This document shows, piece after piece, positions 42,933 through 53,605 of a DNA stretch of 64,000 nucleotides (the stretch's first letter is position 1; each line of letters starts with the position of its first letter). The stretch comes from Piezodorus guildinii (lineage: Eukaryota; Arthropoda; Insecta; Hemiptera; Pentatomidae): the NCBI GenBank assembly GCA_023052935.1, contig CM041298.1:496001-560000 (forward strand). Reading direction: 5' to 3'. The notes under the pieces were generated by a model. The model was not told the origin of the DNA. It worked only from the letters and a program-made list of their open reading frames with translations, and ran no database searches. A program made the position numbers and the translations under genes.

Positions 42933-43385
42933 TATACAGGCATCCTCTTGTAAATATGTACAGTACTGTATATATGTAAATAGTGACGTTGTACATAAGA
43001 GGAAGTTGGGGAAACCTGTATGTCCCTGCCTAGTCTCACTAGTTATAAGAATTTATTTAAGGTACTTAAATAACTGATTGAAATTCAGATTTTATCTTAT
43101 AATCGTCAAGTTTAAAACTTTGATTTTAATTTAAAATCGTATTTAAAAAAAAAAAAAACCTTGAATGGAGAATGCGGAAAGTCCAACTTATTAATAGCCC
43201 TAATCTCCAAGAACCAGCAGCTGATTAAATTATTACCACATAATTATAGGTTTGTATCAATACTGGTTTCGACTAGCATCAAACTGCCGGAGGATACAGG
43301 TTTTGAAAAGAAAAAAGTGTACTGCACATGCGTCCGGCAGTATTCTAGTCGTCAAAACTATTGTTAGAATAAACTTTTAGGTTAG
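42933..43385 (+). promoter_or_regulatory. dpp 3' UTR with clustered Pumilio-type sites and polyA signal
   Basis: UGUANAUA motifs occur at 42949-42956 (TGTAAATA), 42967-42974 (TGTATATA) and 42975-42982 (TGTAAATA). They lie between CCTCTTGTAAATATGTACA and TGTACATAAGAGG, which can form a bulged stem. AATAAA at 43368-43373 is the first canonical polyadenylation signal. PUF binding and the mRNA end are inferred from motif alone. Confidence 0.5.
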
Positions 43386-44365
43386 TTTCAACACGAGTAT
43401 TGATTATTATAGAAACTATCTGGCGCATGCGCTATGCACCTTCTTTGACGTTTTAAACCGTCTTGGAATAGCACGTACCAGCGCTTACCAAGCCTAAGCA
43501 AATCCAATGGTCGACTGTAGGTGAAATATCCTGGGAGACATAATTTGTTTAGTAAATTCGGATGATATCATCTAGTATTACTTTTTCATGCGCATTAAAT
43601 ATTATTAAAAAAGAAAGGTAAAAACTTAAATGATAAAATTATAACAAAACAAACAATATATACATCATGAATTTTATTTCTTTTTTGTAGAAACTCTATT
43701 TTAAAAATTTAAAAGCTATTTAAAATAAAAGTTTAAAAAATAAATAATATTTTATATAAATTTCGGTAGTTGAATATTTATTATTATACTTTGAAAGAAT
43801 GTGATAGTGTAGGATAATTCACTCTCACCGTGTAGCGCTGCATTTAGGATTGTCCCATTTGTTTTCGATATGTGCCGTATAAGCGCTTGTATCGTATATA
43901 CACGTTAGTGTATCATAGTATTTTTTTATACATATTTTTATTATGCAGAAATGTTCGACGTCATTTTTTACATTAACATAAGTAATTTATCGTAGGTTTA
44001 CTGTAAGGCATATATGAAACCGAATTTCTCGTTTTATCTATTGATTTTTCAACACTTGGCAAGCACGCCATAAAAAAAAAAAAAAAAAAAAAAAGTGTGA
44101 TATACAAACACATTTATATTATTTTATTTTTCTCCTTGTATGTTATACATCAAACATAATTTGGCCTTATTTAATTTGTATTTATTACTTTTAATTTTAG
44201 CATAGCTAGTAAAACTCAAGTAAAATCTAATAAAATTCTCCATACAAGGTTTTATAATTTAATTTTACAATCTAAAAAACAACACATAATGTACCTGATT
44301 TTTTAACTTATCTAAATGAAAAAAAAAAAAGGTCTGAAATAAGATGTTTTGAAGTGAAATGAGAC
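43386..44365. other. AT-rich intergenic DNA
   Basis: Contains GGCGCATGCGC near 43420 (an NRF1-like palindrome) and a poly-A run at 44073-44094. No gene or known element seen. Confidence 0.45.
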
Positions 44366-44668
44366 GCAGATTCCTAAAAGGTACTTAAAGGACATTTATT
44401 GCGAATTTGATTTTTTTTTTGACATATTTTAAATTCAATCGATGTTTTTAAAAGAAGTGTTTGCTATTTTTCTATTATTATTTTTATTTTTTAGTAAACA
44501 TTTGATGTCATTCAAACGAAAAATATAGTTAGTAATATATTTTAAAAAAAAAATTTACAGTGCAGAAATTACAAAATGTATAAGTTAATAGATTTTGCAT
44601 CTTCTGTAAAATTTCAGAAAATGGATATAGTACCTTTTCTAAATCAAGGTCTTAAATGTATACAATAG
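44366..44668 (+). mobile_element. Family F short, decayed copy
   Basis: GAGACGCAGATTCCTAAAAG then GTACTTAAAGGACATTTATT, and at the far end GGATATAGTACCTTTTCTAA then ATCAAGGTCTTAAATG. These are degenerate versions of the family F ends. About 300 bp, so most of the middle is deleted. Confidence 0.65.
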
Positions 44669-45117
44669 ATTTATATATTAAATCGTTTATTTATCGAATT
44701 TTATAAGTTTAAAATAATTGTTTTTTGAATTACAGTTATCTAAATTTTAAAATATCAAATATTTGATTATATAGAAACTATTCAATCAATTTAAATTTTC
44801 ATTTAAAAAATTATGTGTTCCTAAAGAAAAATATTTAAATTCATGTTTATTTATTATAAATGTTACCTACGACATTCATAAGTTGTTGTTTTGAAAAAAA
44901 ATGATTATACATGTACATATGTTTATAATATCATATTTATTTTTCTTGAAATAATTGTAAATTATGCGTTGTAAATTATGTATATAAAAGACAAAATCAG
45001 GATAAAATATATATTAAACATATACTATTTATATCACATGTTTTTATTTAAACCTTAACACCTCAAAAATCCTTTGTGTTAAACGCATTACAAAATTTTA
45101 TTATGCAATTATGTTAC
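44669..45117. other. AT-rich, nothing recognised
   Basis: No motif or frame of note. Confidence 0.4.
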
Positions 45118-45865
45118 GATTTCAGCTGGAGTTGACCTAAAGAAGAAATGTCGAATGTTCAATTTTGATATCATAAATTGGGTACTGCTAGGTGAAGACA
45201 CGGAAACCATACAAATAAATACAAGTGTGTTAATAAAAACCGGTAAACAAATAGGACTCGAATTAAATACCGATAATACGAAATATATGATCAGTAGCAA
45301 AAACGGTGGCGATCTTAGTGATATTGATGTATCAGGGCATACTTTTGAACAAGTAGAGAAATTCAAGTATAGGTTCAATGATAACAAGAAAAAATGAAAT
45401 CCAGGAAGAAATAAACTTCCGGTTAAATGTGGGAAATGCGTGTTATTATTCAGTTGCTAAATTACTTAGCTCGCGGCTTCTGTCTAAGAACTTAAAGGTT
45501 AGAATTTATATAACTATTATTCTTCCGACGGATGTGAAACGTGGCCGCTTACTTTGAAGGATGAACAACGGCTTAAGGTTTTCGAAAATAAGGTACTGCG
45601 TAAAAAATTTGGTCCGAAGAGAGATGAAGCCACTGGGGACTTTAGAAGGTTGCACAACGCGGCATCGCGGAGTTTGTACCGTGTGAATATAATTGAGTTG
45701 ATAGCATTGCGGAGACTCAAATGGGCGAGTAAAGTTGTTGGCCTTAGTGAGGAACGGATTCCGAGAAAGTTGGTATTCGCTGAAGCGACTGGTAGGCGTC
45801 CGAAAGGTAGGCCGAAACGTCGATGGGGTCGGCAAGCCTGTTATTATTATTATTATTATTATTAT
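45118..45865 (+). pseudogene. RTE-like LINE RT fragment with (TTA)n tail
   Basis: Segments IKTGKQIGLELNTDNTKYMI and SSKNGGDLSDIDVSG, then a frameshift, SSRLLSKNLKVRIYITIIL and an open stretch to FENKVLRKKFGPKRDEATGD, RRLKWASKVVGLSEERIPRK, GRRPKGRPKRRWG. It ends in a (TTA)n tract (about 45838-45870). This is the best preserved C-terminal copy of the family, although WEDCVK and beyond are lost. Confidence 0.83.
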
Positions 45866-46029
45866 TATAATACTCTCTGTGTTTATAAATTCATGTTTAC
45901 TTGGTCAATAATATTTCAACCGAGATTCCTAATCTTTAAGTGACATTTTACTTGCTCGAAATGGAAGAGTAAAAAAATTAATTTTTGTCATTTAATGATT
46001 TTTTTTATTTCCGAAACGGAAAATCCGCT

Positions 46030-46205
46030 TTTCAGACGGTTAACAAAATTTGCAGTGTGTTTGGCGATTACACCTTAGGAGAAAGGACCGTCCGTAAGGT
46101 AGTTTGCTCTGTTCAGAACCGGACACTTTGACTTGGAATACGCAAAGCGCTCGGGTCGACCTTCAGCTGCTGATGATGACCAAATTCCAAAAGTTACCTG
46201 AATGA
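46030..46205 (+). pseudogene. Mariner N-terminal (DNA-binding) fragment
   Basis: Shifting frames read VFGDYTLGERTVRK then RFRTGHFDLEYAKRSGRPSA-like residues followed by ADDDQIPKV. This parallels the helix-turn-helix and linker of mariner transposases (GEDTVxERTVRRWFxxFRSGDFxLEDxxRSGRP). Catalytic domain absent. Confidence 0.6.
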
Positions 46206-46389
46206 TGGCAACATGCAATAGATCAAAATGGGGAATATATAATGGATTGAAAATATTTACAAGAATATGAAGTTTTTATTAAAGTCACACGTAAAAAAAT
46301 TTGGTGCGGGACACACGACTTTCATTTACCTCGACTGCTAAAATCAATTTAAAAACAATTAACTATACTTCAATTTGAAAATTATTTTA

Positions 46390-46645
46390 GTGGATATAAT
46401 TAGTTGACCGTTGAGAATTACTGAAGGAATTAGTCCGGGTGGCGGTCATTAAATGAAAAAACTGAATAGTTTTAACTATTTTATTGTTTGCCAACGTTTC
46501 GTTTCAACAAAACTCAAGTTTCCACTCACCTACCAGACGCCCTGATGATGACCCACAATGGGGGTCGAAACGTTGGCAAACAATAAAATAGTTAAAACTA
46601 TTCAGTTTTTTCATTTAATGACCGCCACCCGGACTAATTCCTTCA
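46390..46645. mobile_element. Palindromic Penelope-type insertion, one intact hammerhead-like motif
   Basis: AAGGAATTAGTCCGGGTGGC on the left and the inverse GCCACCCGGACTAATTCCTT on the right frame arms of about 85 bp. The extra 34 bp (TAATTAGTTGACCGTTGAGA) is on the left only. The exact 13-bp duplication GAAAATTATTTTA lies at 46377-46389 and 46646-46658. The left-arm core is truncated; the right arm keeps a full one. Confidence 0.9.
46539..46577 (+). ncRNA. Hammerhead-ribozyme-like motif
   Basis: GCC CTGATGA T GACCC-loop-GGGTC GAAACGTT GGC, with complete stem I and stem II pairing. Confidence 0.65.
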
Positions 46646-46884
46646 GAAAATTATTTTAAGTTGACTTTAATAAAACTTGTATTCATTTTAGTTGGAAAAT
46701 ATGATTTAAATTAAATAAATAATATAACTTATTAAATTGTTAATCAGTAATAAGTTTATTCCCTATTCGTCACTTTATATTACCTTTTACAACTTTATGT
46801 ATCAGATAATATTTTTTTATAAATATTTATCCTTCCAACGTTATATTATACGTCTATATTACTGTTCTAATCATTAAAAAAAAA

Positions 46885-46989
46885 TCTGGTGCGGGTAACA
46901 CACGACTTTCACTTAACTCCATTTTTAAAATCAATGAAAGAATTTTCAAATACAGTTAGAGATTTAAATACGTGAAACTATTAAAAAAA
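46885..46989 (+). mobile_element. Family D 5' fragment (105 bp), tandem with next copy
   Basis: TCTGGTGCGGGTAACACACG to GTGAAACTATTAAAAAAA, followed at once by another D 5' end. Confidence 0.82.
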
Positions 46990-47738
46990 TCTGGTGCGGG
47001 CAACACACGACTTTCACTTACCTCAATTTTTAAAATCAATGAAAGGATTTTCAAATACAGTTAGAGATAAAAATACGTGAAATTATTAAGGAATTAATCA
47101 AATTAAATTTCTATAGAAACATGTGTTTTATTAAAAAATCTATTATATTATTATCTAAAATAATCAGTTAGTTTTATCTTCTTTTCATCACTCTCCATTA
47201 ACTTTTAAAAGCTTATGTATCAGATGATATTTTTTCTAAAATCTTTAGCTTACCAACGGTATATCATACATGTTATAATACTGCTCTTATGTTCAAAAAC
47301 GAAAAATTGCATTAAAAAAATATTTTTTCTGTTTTCTCTTTAGTTGGGTATCGAATTTATTCAATTTATATATTTACCAGTTTTTCATCAGCGTTAACAA
47401 GATAATTTAGTTATTATTATTGAATCTACAAAATTAAAGGTACTTTAGGGGAAGACAATTTAAAATATCGGCATTTAAGACCTGTCAGACCATTTTTATC
47501 TAAATAAAACCTACATGATATTAAAGCCCATTAAATTTTACATCGATATAGCGAGTTTAATCAAAATCGTCGGAACCGTTTTTGAGAAAATCGAAAAAAG
47601 GTGCAAAATGCATGGTATAAAGTGCCTCTTCTGGTAGGCTCATTTTGATGAAAAAGTTTTTGTAACATCTCGGGCGTATAGTTGTCTTAAATATGAAATT
47701 TCAGTTATATACTCCTTTTCGTTTTCGTGCTGGACTAA

Positions 47739-47790
<52 letters not shown>

Positions 47791-47930
47791 CTTTTTGCAG
47801 GACTTGGTTATTTGGGCGCAGGGGACCCTAAAACGTGTATTAACGTCGAAAACTGGAATTCGAAAAGTTTCACAATGGCAATACTTGCCCTTACTATATA
47901 TTTCATATATAGGTAAGTAAAATTAAAAAC
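46990..47930 (+). mobile_element. Family D element, full length with long (CA)n
   Basis: TCTGGTGCGGGCAACACACG to the 3' palindrome CTATATATTTCATATATAGG and GTAAGT. The CA tract (47740-47788) is about 24 units, much longer than in other copies, so the internal microsatellite expands independently. Confidence 0.92.
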
Positions 47931-48149
47931 CCTAAGAACTTATTTAATAACTCGATATTTAGGGATAATATAAACTTAAAATTACTGACAACTTTATAGT
48001 ACTTGTATGAGTACACATATTTGGGACAAATGTTTTATTAGCAAAAACCTATTACTTCTAAATACAACACATTACCTTGGACTAACACTCGACCGAAATA
48101 AGATTTGGGATGAAATAATTCAAGATCAAAAGTAAGACTCTCAACTTGA

Positions 48150-48325
48150 CTGGACACTGGACTTACCACACACACATACCTTTTAGCGGGATTTGGTCAT
48201 TTGAACTCATGGGACCCTAAAGCTTGTAATTTTCACGATCGCAATACTTTCCCTTTAATATTTTATATATATATATATATAATATATATAATATCATAAC
48301 ATAGGTATGTGAAAGTAAAAGTTTA
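48150..48325 (+). mobile_element. Family D 3' fragment
   Basis: CTGGACTTACCACACACACA, GGATTTGGTCATTTGAACTC, CACGATCGCAATACTTTCCC and a TA-rich end finishing GGTATGTGAAAGTAAAAG. Confidence 0.75.
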
Positions 48326-48329
48326 ATAA

Positions 48330-48755
48330 ATACAAGGGATATAGAGTTAGGAGGCCATAAAATAGATGTTTGGACTTGACTAACATGTCCAAGTTAAGGT
48401 CAGGCCGTGAAGAAAGGAGAAACTCAAAGGCCACTTTGTAAAGTGACATCCAAGGAAATGTGGCACCTGTGAAACGGCAGAAGGGAGGAAAAAATTAAGA
48501 AGAGAAAAGAAAAAGGACACGGGAGTGACCTGAGAGAGATAGCCATCTCTGGAGATGAGGACGGAGATAGGGACTCCTGGGCCGGACTGGAACCTAAGTC
48601 AGCAGGAGCGCACTCCTAACGAGCAATTAATGCTAATCAGTTCATTTAGTAGCCATGTGTCTTTGTATGTCCTCTGGGGTCGGGTAGAGGCTATCGTCGT
48701 CTATACTCAGGGAAAGCAACTATCGTGATAGGTGATAGTGCTATATACACTCCTG
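48330..48755. other. GC-richer unique region
   Basis: 48385-48740 is purine-rich and less AT-rich (GGCACCTGTGAAACGGCAG; GGAGATGAGGACGGAGATAG). A few words resemble 57835-58120, but no element or gene is recognised. Confidence 0.3.
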
Positions 48756-49150
48756 GGCAAATTAAAGTGTACACCCTGATTCTCAATATCACAATTTTAG
48801 ATTAATATTTATTTATTTTTTATAGGTAAGTTTTGAAGTAAAAGAAAAGTTGTCAAAAAAAAAAAAATTAATTTGTTAACTATATTTAGAACAAGACAAT
48901 TATTTAATCGGCCAGCTGATTACAAAGTTGGCCACAATAAAGTGTACTTGTAAAATAAAAATTATTAAAACATCAACAGTAAGCCAATTTCAATATTGAA
49001 TAGTTTCTCCTTTGATATAAAAGTCTTGTAATAAACAACGGTTCATAGAACCACGCAGATTTTTAATAGGATTCGCCTTTTTTTCTTTTAATACTACTGC
49101 ACCATCCTGAACCGCTTTCCATAACAATTATTGTTCACCTGAATTGAACG
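48756..49150 (-). pseudogene. Tc1-like transposon 3' end fragment
   Basis: CACTCCTGGGCAAATTAAAG then TGTACAC at 48758 resembles a Tc1-type terminal repeat, and AATAAAGTGTAC recurs at 48939. On the minus strand near 49040-49090 the residues NPIKNLRGSMNRCLLQD match the conserved third catalytic box region NPIENLWGxxKRxL of Tc1 transposases. The upstream coding part is missing. Confidence 0.45.
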
Positions 49151-49159
49151 ATACCTTCA

Positions 49160-49605
49160 GGTAGATTTCTTAAAAGTGATTTAATTCAATAAATTTGTTA
49201 ATTTTAAAAGTAGAGAAAAACATATTGGTGTTTTTTAACCGAAAAGCCGCGAATAATTATAAAAATCTGGTGCGGGCAACACCCGTATAATCAATGAAAG
49301 GATTTTCTAATACAGTTAGAGATTGATGCAATACAGCAAGCTCATGTTGATGAAAAAGGTTTTGTAACATCTCGGGTGCATATTTTTTGTCTTAAACATG
49401 AAATTTCAGTTTCATAGGACTTACCGTTTCCGTCCGGGAGTTACCACACACACACAGACCTTTTTGCGGGACTTGGTTATTTGGACTCAGGGGACCCTAA
49501 AACGTGTATTTCCGTTAAAAACTAAAAAAAAAAATTGCTTTTCATATTACTTAATTGCCTATCTACAACTTATAATAAAGCATTGTTGTATAATTTGCAG
49601 CGTTT
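49160..49605. mobile_element. Family E fragment interrupted by a family D element
   Basis: AAAGTGATTTAATTCAATAA ... CCGCGAATAATTATAA (49176-49262) and TTGCTTTTCATATTACTTAA ... TTGTATAATTTGCAGCG (49535-49605) are collinear family E pieces (compare 21180-22000). The deletion-bearing D copy TCTGGTGCGGGCAACACCCG at 49266-49512 lies between them. Confidence 0.65.
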
Positions 49606-49640
49606 TAAAAAGTAATATTTGATGTTATAATCAGATTTAA

Positions 49641-49922
49641 CTAAGAATAATTATTCCTTACTCCTCCACTGTATGGCGAAAGTGCTTCCGATGTCTCTAT
49701 CGCAGTGTAAGATAGCTCAAGATACAACCATCGCTTTGAAAGTAAACTGCCAAGAAGGGCAGAGATCACGACAACAGGTGTCAGAGCTGACAGCCCCAGA
49801 ACCCCCGAGTCATCCTCATCTTGGCAAAGTAAACCCGAAGCTGTTGTTCTTCCAGACCTTCTCCTGTTTGCTTTGGAAGCTGCTTCACTGGTAGGCTGTC
49901 CGCTCTGCTGTGTGGTGAACAC
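49641..49922 (-). CDS. Unassigned 93-codon open frame
   Basis: I do not recognise this protein. It is in one of the few GC-moderate, apparently unique segments of the right half. From the start it has a Ser/Thr/Arg-rich stretch, an acidic CQDEDDS, then a hydrophobic run GLSALTPVVVISALLGSLL followed by SKRW, which could be a membrane span with a positive flank. No splice sites or neighbours support it, and the opposite strand is also open for 73 codons. It could be an exon of an unseen gene or chance. Confidence 0.2.
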   Translation of the reverse strand: MFTTQQSGQPTSEAASKANRRRSGRTTASGLLCQDEDDSGVLGLSALTPVVVISALLGSLLSKRWLYLELSYTAIETSEALSPYSGGVRNNYS

Positions 49923-50555
49923 AATTAATTTTGAGAAGATACCTGTTTAAAAGATTCCATCAACATTCAATGGCATGACAACAAAGGTGTATTTGTCTAG
50001 TGCAGTGTGAAGCAGTGTGGTCCACTGGGCCACTATTCTCGGGTTCGATCGCCAAAAATAATTATTGACGTGAAAACATTTTTTTTTACGCGTTATGCGA
50101 TTTCCAGCAGCGGCAAAAGCTTTGATTTCGTAACCATGGTAACGTCACCAACATGCTCTAGGCTGGCAGCTCATGTGCTATATGTATACCTGTCTATTAG
50201 AGATAAGATAGCGATATGAATTCGTTTATATCAGTTGCAAATAAATGAGTAAACTATATCTTAGAACTTACCTCTTAATATATATAAAGTTAATATAATA
50301 AATATATTAATTCTCATGACTCTAAAATATAGATATTGGTAAATATTATTAAAACATTGCTTTGCAAGAAAACATTTAAACATACGAAGCAAAATCATGA
50401 TGATCTTACGGTCAATATTTAATCGTAGTAAAGCGAAACCCACCATTTAAGCATAGAAATATGACATTTGAAAATTAAATTCATTTTAATAATTATATTA
50501 AATTGATTATAGATTTCAATTGAGCACAATGTATATTTCATTACTAATTAAAAAA
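49923..50555. other. Unassigned; short tRNA-like stretch near 50012-50052
   Basis: GTGGTCCACTGGGCCAC with GGGTTCGATCGCC (about 50016-50051) recalls A and B boxes of a tRNA-derived SINE but the rest is not recognisable. The remainder is AT-rich. Confidence 0.3.
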
Positions 50556-51440
50556 TCTGGTGCGGGCAACACACGACTTTCACTTACCTCCATTTTTAAA
50601 ATCAATGAAAGAATTTTCAAAAACAGAGATAAGAATACGTGAAACTATTAAGGAATTAATTAAATTGAATTTATATAGAAACATGTGTTTTATTAAAATA
50701 TCTATTATATTATTATCTAAAATAATCAGTTAGTTTTATGTACATTTCATCACTCTCTATTAACTTTTAAAAGCTTGTGTATGAGATAATATTTTTTCTA
50801 AAAGCTTTAGCTTTCCAACGGTATATCATACATTTATATTACTGCTCTTATGTTCAAAACCGAAAAATTGCATTAAACAAATATTTTTTCTGTTTTCTAC
50901 TTTAGTTGGGTATCGAATTTATTCAATTTATATATTTACCGGTTTTTCATCAGCGTTAACAAGATAATCTAGTTATTATTATTGAATCTACAAAATTAAA
51001 GGTACTTTAGGGGAAGACAATTAAAAATATCGGCATTTAAGCCCTGTCAAACCATTTTAATCGGAATAAAACCTACATGATATTAAAGCCCATTAAATTT
51101 TACATCGATATAGCGAGTTTAATCAAAATCGTCGGAACCGTTTTCGAGAAAATCGAAAAAAAGTGCAAATTGCATAATATAAAGTGCCTCTTCTGGTAAA
51201 CTCATTTTGTTGAAAAAGTTTTTGTATCATTTCGGGCGTATATTTGTTTTAAATATGAAATTTCAGTTTCATAGGACTTATAGACTAGGACTGTTTCCGC
51301 CCGGGAGTTACCACACAGACACAGATTTTTTTGCGGGACTTGGTTCTTTGGAATCAGGGGACCCTAAAACGTTGAAAACTGGAATTCGAAAATTTTCACG
51401 ATCGCAATACTTTCCCTTACTATATATAGTAAGTGAAAGT
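50556..51440 (+). mobile_element. Family D element, reference full-length copy
   Basis: 885 bp from TCTGGTGCGGGCAACACACG to CTTACTATATATAGTAAGTGAAAGT. 12-bp subterminal inverted repeats ACTTTCACTTAC (50577) and GTAAGTGAAAGT (51429) are evident. The 3' one overlaps the terminal palindrome. The 5' TC and 3' hairpin, the lack of coding capacity, the internal CA microsatellite and the apparent lack of target duplication resemble Helentron-derived non-autonomous elements. No CTRR end is present, so class is an inference. Confidence 0.9.
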
Positions 51441-51859
51441 AAAAATATTTTTTCTGTTTACTTGGGAGAGAAACTGAGGTTATCTCTGTGAAACAACCAT
51501 AAATTTTATTCCTAGATGTCTGAATTTCCTTGATACAAATGGCAGGTCCATAAAAAAAATGTGCTATGTGTACCACCAACTTACACAGTCTACAGTCACA
51601 TTCAGATTAAGATGACATACTTCAAGATGACATATGTCTAAATGGTGTTGACGTTTTACAATTAAGTGAAACAATAATAAAAAAAACAAAACATGTATTC
51701 TCAACATGATCTACTTTAACGAACGCTCTTCTTTCCAACACAATTCCAGCGCGAATCGAGAATTCAAATAAAAAGTTTTCACTTCTATCGGCAGTCCCTA
51801 TGACTGCCTGAATTGTAATTTTTGTTTATCATTTGTCAACCAAGAGGAAAAGAGATCTT
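51441..51859. other. Unassigned sequence
   Basis: No known element or coding signal. The minus-strand 71-codon frame overlapping the D end has no domain. Confidence 0.35.
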
Positions 51860-52117
51860 ATTATATTATTTTATAATTTAAAGGTAAATCATTTGGAATC
51901 ATTGGGATGCGAGGTCAGTTTCCTCCGTTTTATCCACATTTTCCACTGATTCTTTGCTTCTATTGGTCGCAGCTTGATGTTATATAGCCTATAGCCTTTC
52001 TCGATAAATGGACTATCCAACACAAAAACAATATTTCAATTCGAATCAGTAGTTTTTGAGATTAGCGCGTTCAAACAAACAAACTCTTCAGCTTTATAAT
52101 ATTAGTATAGATAGGTA
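51860..52117 (+). mobile_element. RTE-type LINE 3' end
   Basis: TTCTCGATAAATGGACTATC, TCAGTAGTTTTTGAGATTAG then CGCGTTC and CAAACAAACAAACTCTTCAG, ending TTATAATATTAGTATAGATAG. This tail is a familiar 3' end of RTE elements in many insects. Only about 250 bp is present, as usual for 5'-truncated copies. Confidence 0.75.
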
Positions 52118-52442
52118 CTTCATGTGCTCCCACCCAAAAATACTTCCTCTGGTCGTGCTGAGCCTGCGTGGCACCAAGAACCCGAGACTAGCATTCTTAA
52201 CGGAGTGAAAACTATTTGAAATGTTTTCATGTTTGTTGAGTTGGTTAGCGACCTCTCCAGCGACAATAATCTCACTGTTCTCTCAAGTTTCTTAAACAGT
52301 AGTCCTTGTCTTGGGAGAAAATCTGTGAGTAGAGAAAACTTCTTGTTGAGAATTAGGCCTTGTAAGGGAACTATAGGCTAGGAGGTTGGATGGTCTAAAA
52401 GATTAGATTATGTATTTCATTTTGTGGGGATTAAGTATTTGC
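52118..52442. other. Unassigned sequence
   Basis: Moderate composition, no coding or repeat signature recognised. Confidence 0.35.
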
Positions 52443-52444
52443 AT

Positions 52445-53222
52445 TAGTATTGGGTTGTTTCACATGAAATGTCCGTTTTTATAGTTTCTGAAATACATAA
52501 GGGATTTTGCAGGTCTCTGTTGTTTTCTTACTAATCCTCTACCTTTGTATTATAAGCATTAGCTTCCCAATCAATTACCCACTTTTTAGTATACCTCCAA
52601 ATATGAACATGGAAACACGCGATTTTCGAGTAATATTTTTGTACGAGTTTAAACTCGGCCATTCAGCAGCTGAGGCCACTAGCAATATTTGCATAGCGTT
52701 TGGGGAAGGGAGTGTTAATTAACGGATCATTCGCCGTTGGTTTGCTGAGTTTTCAGCTGGGAATACCGACTTGGAAAACTGAACACGATGTCCTTAAACA
52801 TACAGTAGAAGGAAACCCCTACCAAACAGTCAAAGGACTCTCAGCACAACTAAATGCAATTGCATCTACCGTTTCCAGACATTTAAAGTGTATTGGGAAA
52901 GTAAAAAAGCTCGATACATGGTACCTCATGATCTCACTGAGTGGCAGCAAGACCGTGCAAAAATTGAAAGAACTGGGCTACGAAGTTCTTCCGCACCCAC
53001 CATATTCTGCCGACTTGTCTCCAACAGATTACCACCTGTTCAGGATTTCAGACAACTTCGTAAAAGGAAAACTTTTTGAAAATGATGATCAAGTGAAAAA
53101 GCTTTCACTTCAAAGCTCAGAGTTTTACAGTTCTGGGATAAAAAAGTTGGTGTCACGTTAGGAAAAATGTGTAGAAAAATAAAATAAATACTTCGAATAA
53201 AATTTTCTTGTTTTCATATCGT
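52445..53222 (+). pseudogene. Mariner B deletion derivative, longest copy
   Basis: Terminal repeat TTGGGTTGTTTCACATGAAA then TGTCCG. Coding parts read MNMETRDFRVIFLYEFKLGH, AAEATSNICIAFGEGSVN, stop, RRWFAEFSAGNTDLEN, LKHTVEGNPYQTVKGLSAQL, RHLKCIGKVKKLDTW, HDLTEWQQDR, then directly VQKLKELGYEVLPHPPYSAD and the C-terminus to 53160. The segment with the first two catalytic Asp residues is excised, and P-to-A changes the third box to SADLSPTDYH. It ends without its right terminal repeat. Confidence 0.87.
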
Positions 53223-53505
53223 ATTTTTAATAAACCTTGCCTTGGAAAACTTGCCCCGAGGAAGACCTCTGTCCATAATAGACGATGTCCTCAAACATAC
53301 AGTAGAAGGACTATCAGCACAACTAAATGCAAGTGCATCTACCGTTTTCAGACATTTAAAGTGTATTGGGAAAGTAAAAAATCTCGATACATGGGTTCCT
53401 CATGATCTCACTGAGCGGCAGCAAGACCCCATGTTTCAAAACATACCGTGCAAAAATTGAAACAACTGGGCTAGGAAGTGATGATCAAGTGACAAGTGCG
53501 TTTTC
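53223..53505 (+). pseudogene. Second mariner B fragment in tandem
   Basis: LENLPRGRPLSIIDDVLKHT, VEGLSAQLNASASTVFRHLK, LDTWVPHDLTERQQDPMFQN, then a decayed DDQVTSAFSDFV. It directly follows the copy above in the same orientation, and it keeps a few codons (the PRGRPLS part) that the upstream copy lacks. Confidence 0.8.
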
Positions 53506-53519
53506 AGATTTTGTTTGTT

Positions 53520-53605
53520 GATTTTATTATTTTTGCTAGGCCAGCTTCATTTGTATAGGGATTGCCCTAAAGACAAATCAATAAAATTATTATAATTTCA
53601 ATCGA
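53520..53605 (+). repeat. LINE 3' UTR fragment
   Basis: GCCAGCTTCATTTGTATAGGG then ATTGCCCTAAAGACAAAT parallels the reverse complement of 58215-58260, the 3' UTR of the LINE at 58197-58880. Confidence 0.5.

Larger units (their letters stand above)
46300..46884 (+). mobile_element. Family D element split by a Penelope-type palindrome
   Basis: 5' end TTTGGTGCGGGACACACGAC at 46300, interrupted at 46389 by the insertion, resuming at 46646 and ending in the middle of the core at about 46880, where a new D copy begins. Confidence 0.8.

Noticed and set aside
47740..47788. His-Thr repeat protein from the frame at 47693-47920
   Set aside because: It is a (CA)n microsatellite inside a family D transposon.
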